From DATHBD01 sp035296325 (lineage in GTDB: Bacteria; Actinomycetota; Actinomycetes; Mycobacteriales; Micromonosporaceae), in assembly GCA_035296325.1 (NCBI GenBank), contig DATHBD010000031.1, positions 1 to 64,000 on the forward strand: a stretch of DNA of 64,000 nucleotides, given 5' to 3'. Shown piece after piece: positions 33,385-41,657 of this stretch (positions are counted from its first letter, which is position 1; every line of letters starts with the position of its first letter). The translations under genes were made by a program, and so were the position numbers. The notes under the pieces are model-generated. The model was not told where the DNA came from. It did not search any database and worked only from the letters and a program-made list of their open reading frames with translations.

Positions 33385-34281
33385 CTATCGCACCGGCCGT
33401 GGCGTCGCCGGATGGCTGCCCGCCGTCACCAGCTCTGCGACCGCGTCGCGCGGGCTCTTCTTCGTGACCAGACCCTCGCCGACCAGGACCGCGTCCGCGC
33501 CGGCCGAGGCGTACCTGATCAGATCATGCGGCCCGCGCACGCCGGACTCGGCGATCTTCACGACGTTGTTGGGCAGCCCGGGCGCGATCCGCTCGAAGAC
33601 CGTGCGGTCCACCTCGAGGGTACGCAGGTCGCGGGCGTTGACCCCGATCACGCGGGCGCCGGCGGAGAGCGCCCGGTCAGTCTCCTCCTCGTCGTGCACC
33701 TCGACGAGGGCCGTCATGCCGAGGCTCTCGATCCGGTCCAGCAGCCCGGAGAGCGTGTTCTGGTCCAGCGCGGCGACGATGAGCAGGACGAGATCGGCAC
33801 CGTACGCCCGGGCCTCGTGGACCTGGTAGCTGGAGACGACGAAGTCCTTGCGCAGCACCGGCACGTCAACGGCGGCGCGGACAGCGGCGAGGTCGTCGAG
33901 GCTGCCACCGAACCAGCGACCCTCGGTCAGCACGCTCACGCAGCGGGCACCGCCGGCCGCGTACTCCGCCGCCAGCTTCGCCGGGTCGGGGATCTCGGCG
34001 AGCTGCCCCTTGGACGGTGAGGAGCGCTTGACCTCAGCGATGACGCCGACGCCGGGCACCCGCAACGCCGCGTACGCGTCCCGGGGTGGTGCCGCGGCGG
34101 CGGCCAGCTCTTTGATCCGCTCCAGTGGGACCTGCTGCTGGCGGCTCTCGACATCCTCGCGCACGCCAGCCAGGATCTCGTCGAGCACCCGGCCAGAATT
34201 CGGCCGCCCGGGGCTGGCCTCGGAAACGTCCTCCTTGCCGCGGCCCGGATCCGGCAACGGACTCCCCTCTTCGGGTGTCAT
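33385..34281 (-). CDS. trpC: indole-3-glycerol phosphate synthase
   Basis: Ring closure of CdRP to indole-3-glycerol phosphate. Family blocks are all present: VIAEVKRSSPSKG (catalytic lysine), VLTEGRWFGGSLDDL, VPVLRKDFVV, GVNARDLRTLEVD and IAESGVRG. The ATG at 34281 gives 298 residues with a ~35-residue hydrophilic N-terminal extension; the usual family start would be near VLDEILAGVREDV, where an in-frame GTG also exists. Neither has a clear ribosome site, so the start is uncertain. It is a stand-alone TrpC, not fused to TrpF. Confidence 0.93.
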   Translation of the reverse strand: MTPEEGSPLPDPGRGKEDVSEASPGRPNSGRVLDEILAGVREDVESRQQQVPLERIKELAAAAAPPRDAYAALRVPGVGVIAEVKRSSPSKGQLAEIPDPAKLAAEYAAGGARCVSVLTEGRWFGGSLDDLAAVRAAVDVPVLRKDFVVSSYQVHEARAYGADLVLLIVAALDQNTLSGLLDRIESLGMTALVEVHDEEETDRALSAGARVIGVNARDLRTLEVDRTVFERIAPGLPNNVVKIAESGVRGPHDLIRYASAGADAVLVGEGLVTKKSPRDAVAELVTAGSHPATPRPVR

Positions 34282-34372
34282 GCGAGCGATGCTAAGCCGC
34301 CGACCAACCCGCACTGTGCCGGGGGGTGCAGCGTGCGTCACCTGGTGGGCTGGGGCATAATGCGAGACGCCG

Positions 34373-35035
34373 TCACAGTTGATCAAGATCTCGGGTGGAA
34401 TCCTCGCCCCGGTCGAGCGCATCCCACAGCTCCCGGTTGTTCCGATCCGGGTCGCGCGAGGCGTCCGGCGGCCGCTGGGCGGCCACCGGCGTGGTGGCGG
34501 GTGCAGGCGTGGTGGCGGGTGCAGGCGGACTGGCGGATGCGTGCGTGGTGCCCGGTGCCGACGTGGTGGCAGATGCCGGCGTGGTGCCGGGCGCGGGCGT
34601 CGGGGCGGGGCGGTCGTAGCGGGTGCCCATCCCGGGCCACCGCTGACTCAGTACTCCGGTGGCCACGCCCGCACCGACCACCAGCAGGCCGCCCACGCAG
34701 CACAGCAATGGCCAACCCGGCGCGAACCCGGCCGCGACGGCCCGCACGGCCGTCCCGGTCGCCACCGCGCCACCGGCGACCAGCAGCACCCCCAGGACCC
34801 GGCGGGGCATTCCGCGGCTGGCCAGCAGCGCGCCCGAGCCGGCCAGCGCGACCAGTGCCACGGCCGGCAACCACGGGTACAGCGCGCCGCCTGATCGGCT
34901 GACCCGCTCCGGCGGCAGTGGATCCACCCGGCGCACCACCACGTCCTGCCAGCCCCGCGACGCCGCCCACAGGGTCACCCCGGCACCCGCGGCGCACGCC
35001 AGCACCGTCAGCGTCAACTGGCGCCGGGCGTTCAC
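34373..35035 (-). CDS. Trp biosynthesis-associated membrane protein
   Basis: A 220-residue membrane protein of the actinobacterial family found inside trp operons between trpE and trpC. It has about four membrane segments (LTLTVLACAAGAGVTLWAA, YPWLPAVALVALAGSGALLA, VLGVLLVAGGAVATGTAV, LLCCVGGLLVVGAGVATG), an extracellular loop after the first helix, and a Thr/Pro/Ala-rich repetitive tail ending in an acidic segment. GTG 35035 overlaps the trpE stop (GTGA). Its role is not established; transport or complex anchoring has been supposed. Confidence 0.85.
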   Translation of the reverse strand: MNARRQLTLTVLACAAGAGVTLWAASRGWQDVVVRRVDPLPPERVSRSGGALYPWLPAVALVALAGSGALLASRGMPRRVLGVLLVAGGAVATGTAVRAVAAGFAPGWPLLCCVGGLLVVGAGVATGVLSQRWPGMGTRYDRPAPTPAPGTTPASATTSAPGTTHASASPPAPATTPAPATTPVAAQRPPDASRDPDRNNRELWDALDRGEDSTRDLDQL

Positions 35036-36594
35036 CGCGCCGGGCGAAGGGTCTGCGCCGCCGCGATCGCGGCCAGCACGGCGGCCGCCTTGTTGCGCGT
35101 CTCCACCTCTTCGGCCTGCGGGTTGGAGTCGGCGACGATGCCGGCACCAGCCTGGACGTAGGCCATCCCGTCGCGGATCAGGGCGGTGCGGATGGCGATG
35201 GCCGTGTCCATGTCCCCGCCGAAGCCGAAGTACCCCACGACACCGCCGTAGAGACCGCGCCGGGTCGGCTCCAGCTCGTCGATGATCTCCATCGCCCGCA
35301 CCTTCGGGGCACCCGAGAGCGTCCCCGCGGGGAACGTCGCGGCCAGCGTGTCGAACGCGGAGCGGTCGTCGGTGAGCTCGCCCACGACGGTGGAGACGAT
35401 GTGCATGACGTGGCTGTAGCGCTCCACCGTCATGAATTCGGGCACGTCCACCGTGCCGGGCCGGCACACCCGGCCCAGGTCGTTGCGGGCCAGGTCGACC
35501 AGCATGACGTGCTCGGAGCGCTCCTTCGGGTCGGCCAGCAGTTCGGCGGCGAGCGCGGCATCCTCCTCCGGCGTGGCGCCGCGCCAGCGGGTACCGGCGA
35601 TCGGGTGCAGCAGTGCCCGCCGCGCCCCGTCACCGGCCACGCTGACCTTGACGTGCACCTCCGGCGACGAGCCGACGATGTCGAACCCGTCGAAGCGCAG
35701 GAGGTACATGTACGGGCTGGGGTTGGTGGTGCGCAGCACCCGGTACACGTCGATGGGGTCAGCGGTGGTGGCCCGCTGGAAGCGCTGCGACAGCACGATC
35801 TGGAAGCACTCCCCCGCCCGGATCGCCTCCTTGGCGGCATCCACAGCCTTCGGGTAGCCCCCGTCCGGCGTGCGGTGCACCACGTCGGTGAACGCGGCCT
35901 GCATCGAGGCGCGTTCCACCGTCGACACCATCGGCGGCGTCGGCCGGGACAGGGCGGTGGTCATCGCGTCCAGCCGGCCGATGGCCTGGTGGTACGCCGC
36001 CAGCACGGTGGCGTCGTCGGCGTCCGCCCTCGGCAGGATCGCGTTGGCGATGATCACCGCGGCGCCCTCGAAGTGGTCCAGTGCCACGAGGTCGGTGGCG
36101 AGCATCATGCCCAGCTCAGGGTGGTGCAGGTCGTCCTCGGCGAGGTCCGGCAGGCGCTCGAACCGGCGCACCGCGTCGTAGGACAGGAACCCGACCAGGC
36201 CGCCGGCCAGCGGCGGCAGGTTGAGGCTCTCCAGGTCGGCGTCGGGCGCGGTGAGCGCCTCCACGGTGGCGCGCAGCACCTGCGCCGGGTCCCCGTCGAG
36301 CGGTACGCCGGCCGGCGGGGCGCCGTGCCAGTCGGCCCGGCCGTCCCGCTCCACCAGGGTGGCGACACTGCGCACGCCGACGAAGGAGTACCGCGACCAG
36401 ACCGCGCCGGCCGCACCCGAGCCCTGCTCCGCCGACTCCAGCAGGAACGTGCCCGGGCCGCCGGCGAGCTTGCGGTACACCCCCACCGGCGTCTCCCCGT
36501 CGGCGAGCAGCCGCCGGGTCACCGGAACCACCCGGCGATGGCGGGCCAGCTCGCGGAACGTCGCCTCGTCGGGCACCACGGCACCGGTGGTCAT
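35032..36594 (-). CDS. trpE: anthranilate synthase component I
   Basis: Converts chorismate to anthranilate with the glutaminase partner TrpG, which is not in the window. The 520-residue protein has the tryptophan feedback-site segment FLLESAEQG near residue 55 and the catalytic chorismate-binding blocks HPIAGTRWRGATPEED, DLARNDLGRVC, FPAGTLSGAPKVRAME and YVQAGAGIVADSNP. ATG 36594 overlaps the hisI stop (ATGA), so no separate attenuator can precede trpE. Confidence 0.96.
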   Translation of the reverse strand: MTTGAVVPDEATFRELARHRRVVPVTRRLLADGETPVGVYRKLAGGPGTFLLESAEQGSGAAGAVWSRYSFVGVRSVATLVERDGRADWHGAPPAGVPLDGDPAQVLRATVEALTAPDADLESLNLPPLAGGLVGFLSYDAVRRFERLPDLAEDDLHHPELGMMLATDLVALDHFEGAAVIIANAILPRADADDATVLAAYHQAIGRLDAMTTALSRPTPPMVSTVERASMQAAFTDVVHRTPDGGYPKAVDAAKEAIRAGECFQIVLSQRFQRATTADPIDVYRVLRTTNPSPYMYLLRFDGFDIVGSSPEVHVKVSVAGDGARRALLHPIAGTRWRGATPEEDAALAAELLADPKERSEHVMLVDLARNDLGRVCRPGTVDVPEFMTVERYSHVMHIVSTVVGELTDDRSAFDTLAATFPAGTLSGAPKVRAMEIIDELEPTRRGLYGGVVGYFGFGGDMDTAIAIRTALIRDGMAYVQAGAGIVADSNPQAEEVETRNKAAAVLAAIAAAQTLRPAR

Positions 36595-36986
36595 GCCAAC
36601 TCCGTCAATACGTCGGTCAGTTCGTCGGTGAAACAGGTGTGGGTGCCGGTGTGGCAGGCCGGGCCGACCTGCTCGACCGTGAGCAGGACGGTGTCCCCGT
36701 CGCAGTCCAGCGCCACCGACCGGACGTGCTGGGTGTGCCCGGAGGTCTCGCCCTTCACCCAGTACTCCTCCCGGCTGCGCGACCAGTAGGTCGCCCGACG
36801 GGTGGTCAGCGTACGGTGCAGCGCCTCGTCGTCCATCCAGGCGAGCATCAGCACCTGGTTCGTGCCGTGCTCCTGGACGATCACCGGCACCAGGCCGGCG
36901 GCGTTGCGCCGCAGCCGGGCCGCCACCTCGGCGTCGAGGTTCGTCGGAGGTACGGCGGTCGGGGTCACAGGTACGGGTGATGTCAC
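36591..36986 (-). CDS. hisI: phosphoribosyl-AMP cyclohydrolase
   Basis: Third step of histidine synthesis, opening the adenine ring of PR-AMP. The 131-residue stand-alone HisI has MLAWMDDEAL, TYWSRSREEYWVKGETSGHTQ and the zinc ligands in DCDGDTVLLTVEQVGPACHTGTHTCF. There is no HisE fusion. GTG 36986 gives the usual length with a short proline-rich lead; a longer start at 37031 is possible. First gene of the hisI-trpE-...-lgt run, divergent from an ABC transporter operon. Confidence 0.94.
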   Translation of the reverse strand: MTSPVPVTPTAVPPTNLDAEVAARLRRNAAGLVPVIVQEHGTNQVLMLAWMDDEALHRTLTTRRATYWSRSREEYWVKGETSGHTQHVRSVALDCDGDTVLLTVEQVGPACHTGTHTCFTDELTDVLTELA

Positions 36987-37097
36987 GTCGGCAATTGTTC
37001 CGCACCCGGCCGGCGTCGCACCGCCGGCCATCCGGTCGGCCGGTCCGGTGGCCGTACGCGGATCCGGTGCTTGCCCCGGACAGCTATTTCATCTAGC

Positions 37098-37115
37098 GTT
37101 GAGTTCAACAGTTGA
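37098..37115. promoter_or_regulatory. overlapping GTTGA/TCAAC dyads before the ABC-TetR operon
   Basis: GTTGAGTTCAACAGTTGA holds two overlapping palindromes: GTTGA-GT-TCAAC (37098-37109) and TCAAC-A-GTTGA (37105-37115). They lie about 30 bp before the ABC ATPase start in an operon whose third gene is a TetR regulator, the usual place for an autoregulatory TetR operator. Confidence 0.55.
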
Positions 37116-37145
37116 TGAGTTCTGACGGACTCGGAGGACCCAACC

Positions 37146-37877
37146 ATGGAGAACGCGATCGAGGTCTCGAACCTCGTCGTCGAGCGCGGAGGCCGCGAGG
37201 TGCTGAGCGGCATCACCTGCTCGGTGCCTCGCGGGAGCGTCACCGGGCTGCTCGGGCCCAGTGGGAGCGGCAAGACCACCCTCATGCGGTGCATCGTGGG
37301 TGTCCAGAAGATCAAGTCCGGATCGGTGACGGTGCTCGGCAAGCCGGCGGGCTCGACCGAGTTGCGCCGCACCCTCGGGTACCTGACCCAGGCGCCGAGC
37401 GTGTACGCCGACCTCACCGTCCGGGAGAACGCCCGGTACTTCGCCTCGCTCTTCGGCGTTCCACCGGCCGAGGCCGACCGGGCCGTCAGTGACGTCGGCC
37501 TCAGCGCGGCGGCCGGGCAACTCGTCGGCACGCTCTCCGGCGGCCAGCGGGCCCGGGCGTCGCTGGCCTGCGCACTGCTCGGCAACCCTCGGTTGCTGGT
37601 GCTCGACGAGCCCACGGTGGGCCAGGATCCGGTGCTGCGACAGGACCTGTGGCAGCGGTTCCACGCGCTCGCCGCCGCGGGCACCACGCTGCTGGTCTCC
37701 AGCCACGTGATGGACGAGGCCGGACGCTGCGACCGCCTCCTGCTGATCCGCGACGGCGACCTCGTCGCCGATGACAGCCCGGACGCGATCCGCACCGCCA
37801 CCGGCACCAGCGACCTGGAAGAGGCATTCCTGCGGCTGGTGCTCTCCACCCAGGACCAGAAGGCGCAGGTGCGTTGA
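37146..37877 (+). CDS. ABC transporter ATP-binding protein
   Basis: A 243-residue ATPase with Walker A GPSGSGKTT, Q-loop LGYLTQAPS, signature LSGGQRARASLA, Walker B LLVLDEPTVGQD and switch histidine in LLVSSHVMDE. With the adjacent ABC-2 permease it forms an efflux-type transporter of the DrrAB/multidrug kind. ATG 37146 follows GGAGG. The third gene of the operon is a TetR regulator, an arrangement common for drug or lipid export controlled by its substrate. Confidence 0.93.
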   Translation: MENAIEVSNLVVERGGREVLSGITCSVPRGSVTGLLGPSGSGKTTLMRCIVGVQKIKSGSVTVLGKPAGSTELRRTLGYLTQAPSVYADLTVRENARYFASLFGVPPAEADRAVSDVGLSAAAGQLVGTLSGGQRARASLACALLGNPRLLVLDEPTVGQDPVLRQDLWQRFHALAAAGTTLLVSSHVMDEAGRCDRLLLIRDGDLVADDSPDAIRTATGTSDLEEAFLRLVLSTQDQKAQVR

Positions 37878-37878
37878 G

Positions 37879-38616
37879 ATGTCACTCCGGATCACCTTCA
37901 GTACGGCGGCGCGGATCCTGCGTCAGCTGCGTCACGACCGCCGCACCATCGCCATGATCGTCATCGTCCCGACCGTGCTGCTCACGCTGCTGCGGTTCGT
38001 GTTCGACTCGCAGCCGGCGATCTTCGACCGGATCGGTCTGATCATGCTCGGGGTCTTCCCGTTCATCATCATGTTCCTGCTGACCAGCGTGGCGATGCTG
38101 CGCGAGCGCACCACCGGGACGCTGGAGCGGCTGCTCACCACCCCGCTGCACAAGCTGGACCTGCTGCTCGGGTACGGCCTCGCCTTCGCGCTCGCGGCCG
38201 CCGTGCAGGCCGGCATCGCCGCCGGACTGGCGTACCTGCTGCTCGGGCTGGACACCATGGGCAGCGGCTGGGTCGTGGCCGGAATCGCGATCGCCAACGC
38301 GGTGCTGGGGATGGCCGTCGGCCTGTTCGTCAGCGCGTTCGCCCAGAGCGAGTTCCAGGCGGTGCAGTTCATGCCCGCCTTTGTCCTGCCGCAGCTGCTG
38401 CTGTGCGGGTTGATCTGGCCCCGGGACCAGATGGTCGGCTGGTTGGAGGGCATCAGCAGGGCGCTGCCGATGACGTACGCGGTCGAGGCGCTCACCGAGG
38501 TCGGCGCGCACGCCACCGGCACCGCCACCATGTGGCGCGACCTGGTGGTCATTCTCGGCTGCATCGTCGTCGCCCTACTGTTGGGAGCGGCCACCCTGCG
38601 GCGGCGCACAGCCTGA
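37879..38616 (+). CDS. ABC-2 type transporter permease
   Basis: A 245-residue membrane partner of the preceding ATPase. It has about six membrane segments; RERTTGTLERLLTTPLHKLDLLLGY is the conserved cytoplasmic segment of ABC-2 permeases, and FMPAFVLPQLLLCGLIWPRDQMVGWLEGIS follows near the C-terminus. The ATG at 37879 starts one base after the ATPase stop, so the two are coupled. Substrate unknown. Confidence 0.92.
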   Translation: MSLRITFSTAARILRQLRHDRRTIAMIVIVPTVLLTLLRFVFDSQPAIFDRIGLIMLGVFPFIIMFLLTSVAMLRERTTGTLERLLTTPLHKLDLLLGYGLAFALAAAVQAGIAAGLAYLLLGLDTMGSGWVVAGIAIANAVLGMAVGLFVSAFAQSEFQAVQFMPAFVLPQLLLCGLIWPRDQMVGWLEGISRALPMTYAVEALTEVGAHATGTATMWRDLVVILGCIVVALLLGAATLRRRTA

Positions 38617-38655
38617 CCGGCGAACCCACCGCGAGACCCAGGAAAGACGAGGCAG

Positions 38656-39258
38656 ATGGCACGCACCGGACGGCGCCCCGGCAACCAGGACACCCGCGAG
38701 GCAATCCTGGCGGCGGCCCGCAAGGCCTTCGCCGAACGTGGGTACGACGGTGCGTCCATCCGCCACATCGCGACCGGCGCCGGGGTGGACCCGGCGCTTG
38801 TCCATCACTACTTCGGCGCGAAGGATCAACTCTTCCTGGCCACCATGAACGCGCCGATGGACCCGGGCAGACTCCTTCCCGAGGTGCTCGCGGGCGGTCT
38901 GGACGGGATGGGCGAACGGGTGGTCCGGATGTTCCTGAACGTCTGGGACTCCCCGGCCGGCAGTAGCGCCGCCGCGCTGGTGCGCAGCGCCGTGCAGCAC
39001 GAATGGTCCGCCCGGATGCTGCGGGAATTTCTCACCACCCAGGTGCTGCGCCGCATCGTCAAGGCCGCGAACCTGGACCCGGCGGAGGCGCCGCTGCGCG
39101 GGTCCCTGATCGCATCGCAGATCATGGGGCTGGCCCTCGCCCGGTACATCATCAAGATCGAGCCGCTCGCGAGCGCGCCGCCGGAGACGGTGGTGGCGCT
39201 GATCGCACCGACCGTCCAGAGGTACCTGACGATGCCGTTGCCGGTACCGGCTCAGTAG
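38656..39258 (+). CDS. TetR/AcrR-family transcriptional regulator
   Basis: A 200-residue repressor type. The N-terminal HTH reads TREAILAAARKAFAERGYDGASIRHIATGAGVDPALVHHYFGAKDQLF. The C-terminal ligand domain (RMFLNVWDSPAGSSAAALVRSAVQHE and later ALARYIIKIEPLAS) resembles that of TetR proteins paired with ABC exporters. It probably represses the operon in which it lies by binding the GTTGA/TCAAC dyads upstream of the ATPase gene. Confidence 0.92.
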   Translation: MARTGRRPGNQDTREAILAAARKAFAERGYDGASIRHIATGAGVDPALVHHYFGAKDQLFLATMNAPMDPGRLLPEVLAGGLDGMGERVVRMFLNVWDSPAGSSAAALVRSAVQHEWSARMLREFLTTQVLRRIVKAANLDPAEAPLRGSLIASQIMGLALARYIIKIEPLASAPPETVVALIAPTVQRYLTMPLPVPAQ

Positions 39259-39812
39259 CCGCCGGAGCGGAACCACGAGCGGGCCGCGCCGGTGTTCAGG
39301 GCGACCAGGCACAGCACCGGCAGCACCACACCGAGCAGGGCGTTGACCGGGGCGGTGCCGGTGAGATCGAGGTACAGCGTGGCGAGCAGGTTGGTAGCGC
39401 TCGCCACGGTCAGCAGCACCCGCGCCCACTGCCGGCCCCGCTGCAGTTGGCGGGCCAGCCCGATCGCGAGAAAACCGCCGACCGCGAGGGCCACACCGAC
39501 CGGCCAACCGGCCCGGGACAGCAGCTCGGCCCCGCCCGGTGGCAGGTGGATCCCGTCGGTGTACTCCGGACCGCCCAGCGTGGCCAGCGCGATCCAGCCG
39601 GCGGCGAGGACGGCCACCGTGCCGCCGAGGATCTGCGCGGCGGCCAGCAGCACGACCGGTGTGGGCGGAGGGCGCCGGGGCTGCGGTACCGCAGGCTCCC
39701 CTGGCGGCTCGCCCGGGCCGGGACCTGCGCCGGGACCGGGGTCGGGGCGCCGGCCGGCGCGGTAGCCGGGCCCCACCGGATGCGGCGGCGGGCGACCGGG
39801 AGCGTTCCACAT
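39252..39812 (-). CDS. proline-rich membrane protein of unknown function
   Basis: A 186-residue protein with a ~50-residue Pro/Gly-rich cytoplasmic start (HPVGPGYRAGRRPDPGPGAG) followed by four membrane segments (VVLLAAAQILGGTVAVLAAGWIAL, VGVALAVGGFLAIGLA, VLLTVASATNLLATLYL, LLGVVLPVLCLVALNTG). No family is recognised. Its 3' end overlaps the TetR gene by 7 bp in convergent orientation. ATG 39812. Confidence 0.75.
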   Translation of the reverse strand: MWNAPGRPPPHPVGPGYRAGRRPDPGPGAGPGPGEPPGEPAVPQPRRPPPTPVVLLAAAQILGGTVAVLAAGWIALATLGGPEYTDGIHLPPGGAELLSRAGWPVGVALAVGGFLAIGLARQLQRGRQWARVLLTVASATNLLATLYLDLTGTAPVNALLGVVLPVLCLVALNTGAARSWFRSGGY

Positions 39813-39869
39813 GCCTCAAGCTTGCCCCGGCGGGTCCAGCAGGACGGCCGGGGCTCGCCCGACCTCGGA

Positions 39870-41657
39870 TCAGCGCGTCTGCTCCAGCCAGGATGCGTAG
39901 AGGCGGCCGTAGACCGAGTCGGACTGCGCGGCCAGCACCTCGTGCGGCCCACGCTGCACGATCCGTCCGCGATCCACCACGACGACCTCGTCCGCCGCCT
40001 GGGCGGTGGAGAGCCGGTGGGCGATCGCGACGGTGGTCCGGCCGCGGGTCACCGCCTCGAGGGTGCGCTGCAACCGGACCTCCGTCGCGGGGTCCACCGC
40101 GCTGGTCGCCTCGTCCAGCACCAGCAGGTCCGGGTCGGTGAGGTAGGCGCGGGTCAGCGCGACCAGCTGGCGCTCCCCCACCGACAGCGCCTCGCCGCGT
40201 TCGCCGACCGGGGTGGACAGACCGGCCGGAAGCGACTCGACCCAGTCGTCCAGGCCGAGTTCGGTGAACGCGAGCAGCAGATCGTCGTCGGACCGGTCGG
40301 GTGCCCCGAAGCGGAGGTTCTCCGCCACCGTGGCGTCGAAGAGGAAGCCGTCCTGCGGCACCATCACCACCCGGCGGCGCAGCGAGGAGAACCGCACCTC
40401 CGGCAGCGGCACCCCGGAGAGCAGGACCCGGCCCGACGTGGGGTCCATCAGGCGGGTCAGCAGCTTGGCCAGCGTGGTCTTGCCACCCCCCGTCTCTCCC
40501 ACCACCGCCACCCGGGTCCGCGCCGGGATCGCCAGGTCGACATCCGAGAGCACCGGCGGCCCGCCCGGGTAGGCGAAGGCCACATCGACGAAGCGCACAT
40601 CGAGCGCCCCTGGCGGAAGATCACGCCCGGCCACGCCGGGGTCGGCGACGTCGGGCACCATGTCCTGCACGTCCAGCACCCGCCGCCAGCCGGCGATCGC
40701 GTTCTGCCCCTCGTTGAGCACCTCCGTCGCGATCTGCACCGGCTGGATGAACAGGGTCACCAGAAACAGGAACGCGGTGAGCTGCCCGACCGTCAACTGC
40801 CGGTCGGCGCCGAGCAGCACGCCGACCACCAGGACGGCGGCGGTGGCCACACCGGCCATGAACTCGGCCGTGGCGAAGCTGGAGACGCTTGTGGTCTGGG
40901 CCCGCAGCTGCGCCGCCCGGGTCCGCTCGATCGCGGTGTCGAGCCGCCGCTCGGTGCGCCCGGCCACACCGTAGGCCCGGATCACCTCGGCGCCGACCAC
41001 GCTCTCGGCGACCGCGGCCAGCATCGACCCGACCTCGCGGCGCACCACCGAGTACGCCGCGGCGAGCCGCTTCTGGAAGTACCGCACCACCACGACGAGC
41101 GGTGCGAACGACGCCCAGGCGACCAGCATGAGCTTCCACGAGTACAGGCCCATCACCACGCTGGCCACGGTGAGCTGCCCCATGCTGACGATCAGGATGA
41201 TGCCGCCGGACTGCAGGAACTGGCTGATCTGGTCGACGTCGCTGGTCACCCGGGACGTCAGCGAGCCCCGCCGCTCCGCCTGCTGGTGCAGCATGGACAG
41301 GTCGTGAATGTGGCGGAAGGTACGCGCCCGGATGCCGGCCAGCGCCGTCTCGCTCACGGTGAACAGGCGGATGTTCATCAGATACGCCGTGGTCGTGGTG
41401 GTCAGCAGCACGCAGACGGTGACCGCTGCCACGATGGCCACCACCCGGAGGTCGGGCCCACCCGGCGCGCGCAGGCCCCGGTCGATGCACTGCTGGACCG
41501 CGACCGGCACGGCGACCCGGCCCGCGGTGGCAACCACGGCGAGGCCCACCGTGCCGGCGAGCCCGGTCCGCAGCTCCGGAGAGCGGGACAGCCCTCGGCG
41601 CAGAATTCCCAACGTCGACTCCGCCGGGGCGGCCTGCGCCGGCGCCGAGGCCGTCAT
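39870..41657 (-). CDS. ABC exporter half, fused permease and ATPase (second of pair)
   Basis: A 595-residue half-transporter: six-helix type 1 exporter domain (about residues 30-310), then an ATPase with Walker A GETGGGKTTLAK, signature LSVGERQLVALTRA and Walker B DLLVLDEATSAVDP. The signature has SVGER where SGGQR is standard, a common asymmetry in heterodimeric exporters. Its start overlaps the stop of the partner gene (ATGA), so the two halves should form a heterodimer. Substrate unknown; multidrug or lipid export is typical. Confidence 0.92.
   Translation of the reverse strand: MTASAPAQAAPAESTLGILRRGLSRSPELRTGLAGTVGLAVVATAGRVAVPVAVQQCIDRGLRAPGGPDLRVVAIVAAVTVCVLLTTTTTAYLMNIRLFTVSETALAGIRARTFRHIHDLSMLHQQAERRGSLTSRVTSDVDQISQFLQSGGIILIVSMGQLTVASVVMGLYSWKLMLVAWASFAPLVVVVRYFQKRLAAAYSVVRREVGSMLAAVAESVVGAEVIRAYGVAGRTERRLDTAIERTRAAQLRAQTTSVSSFATAEFMAGVATAAVLVVGVLLGADRQLTVGQLTAFLFLVTLFIQPVQIATEVLNEGQNAIAGWRRVLDVQDMVPDVADPGVAGRDLPPGALDVRFVDVAFAYPGGPPVLSDVDLAIPARTRVAVVGETGGGKTTLAKLLTRLMDPTSGRVLLSGVPLPEVRFSSLRRRVVMVPQDGFLFDATVAENLRFGAPDRSDDDLLLAFTELGLDDWVESLPAGLSTPVGERGEALSVGERQLVALTRAYLTDPDLLVLDEATSAVDPATEVRLQRTLEAVTRGRTTVAIAHRLSTAQAADEVVVVDRGRIVQRGPHEVLAAQSDSVYGRLYASWLEQTR

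Noticed and set aside
36987..37145. Tryptophan attenuator or T-box before hisI-trpE
   Set aside because: No leader peptide with tandem Trp codons and no T-box core seen; trpE itself overlaps hisI.
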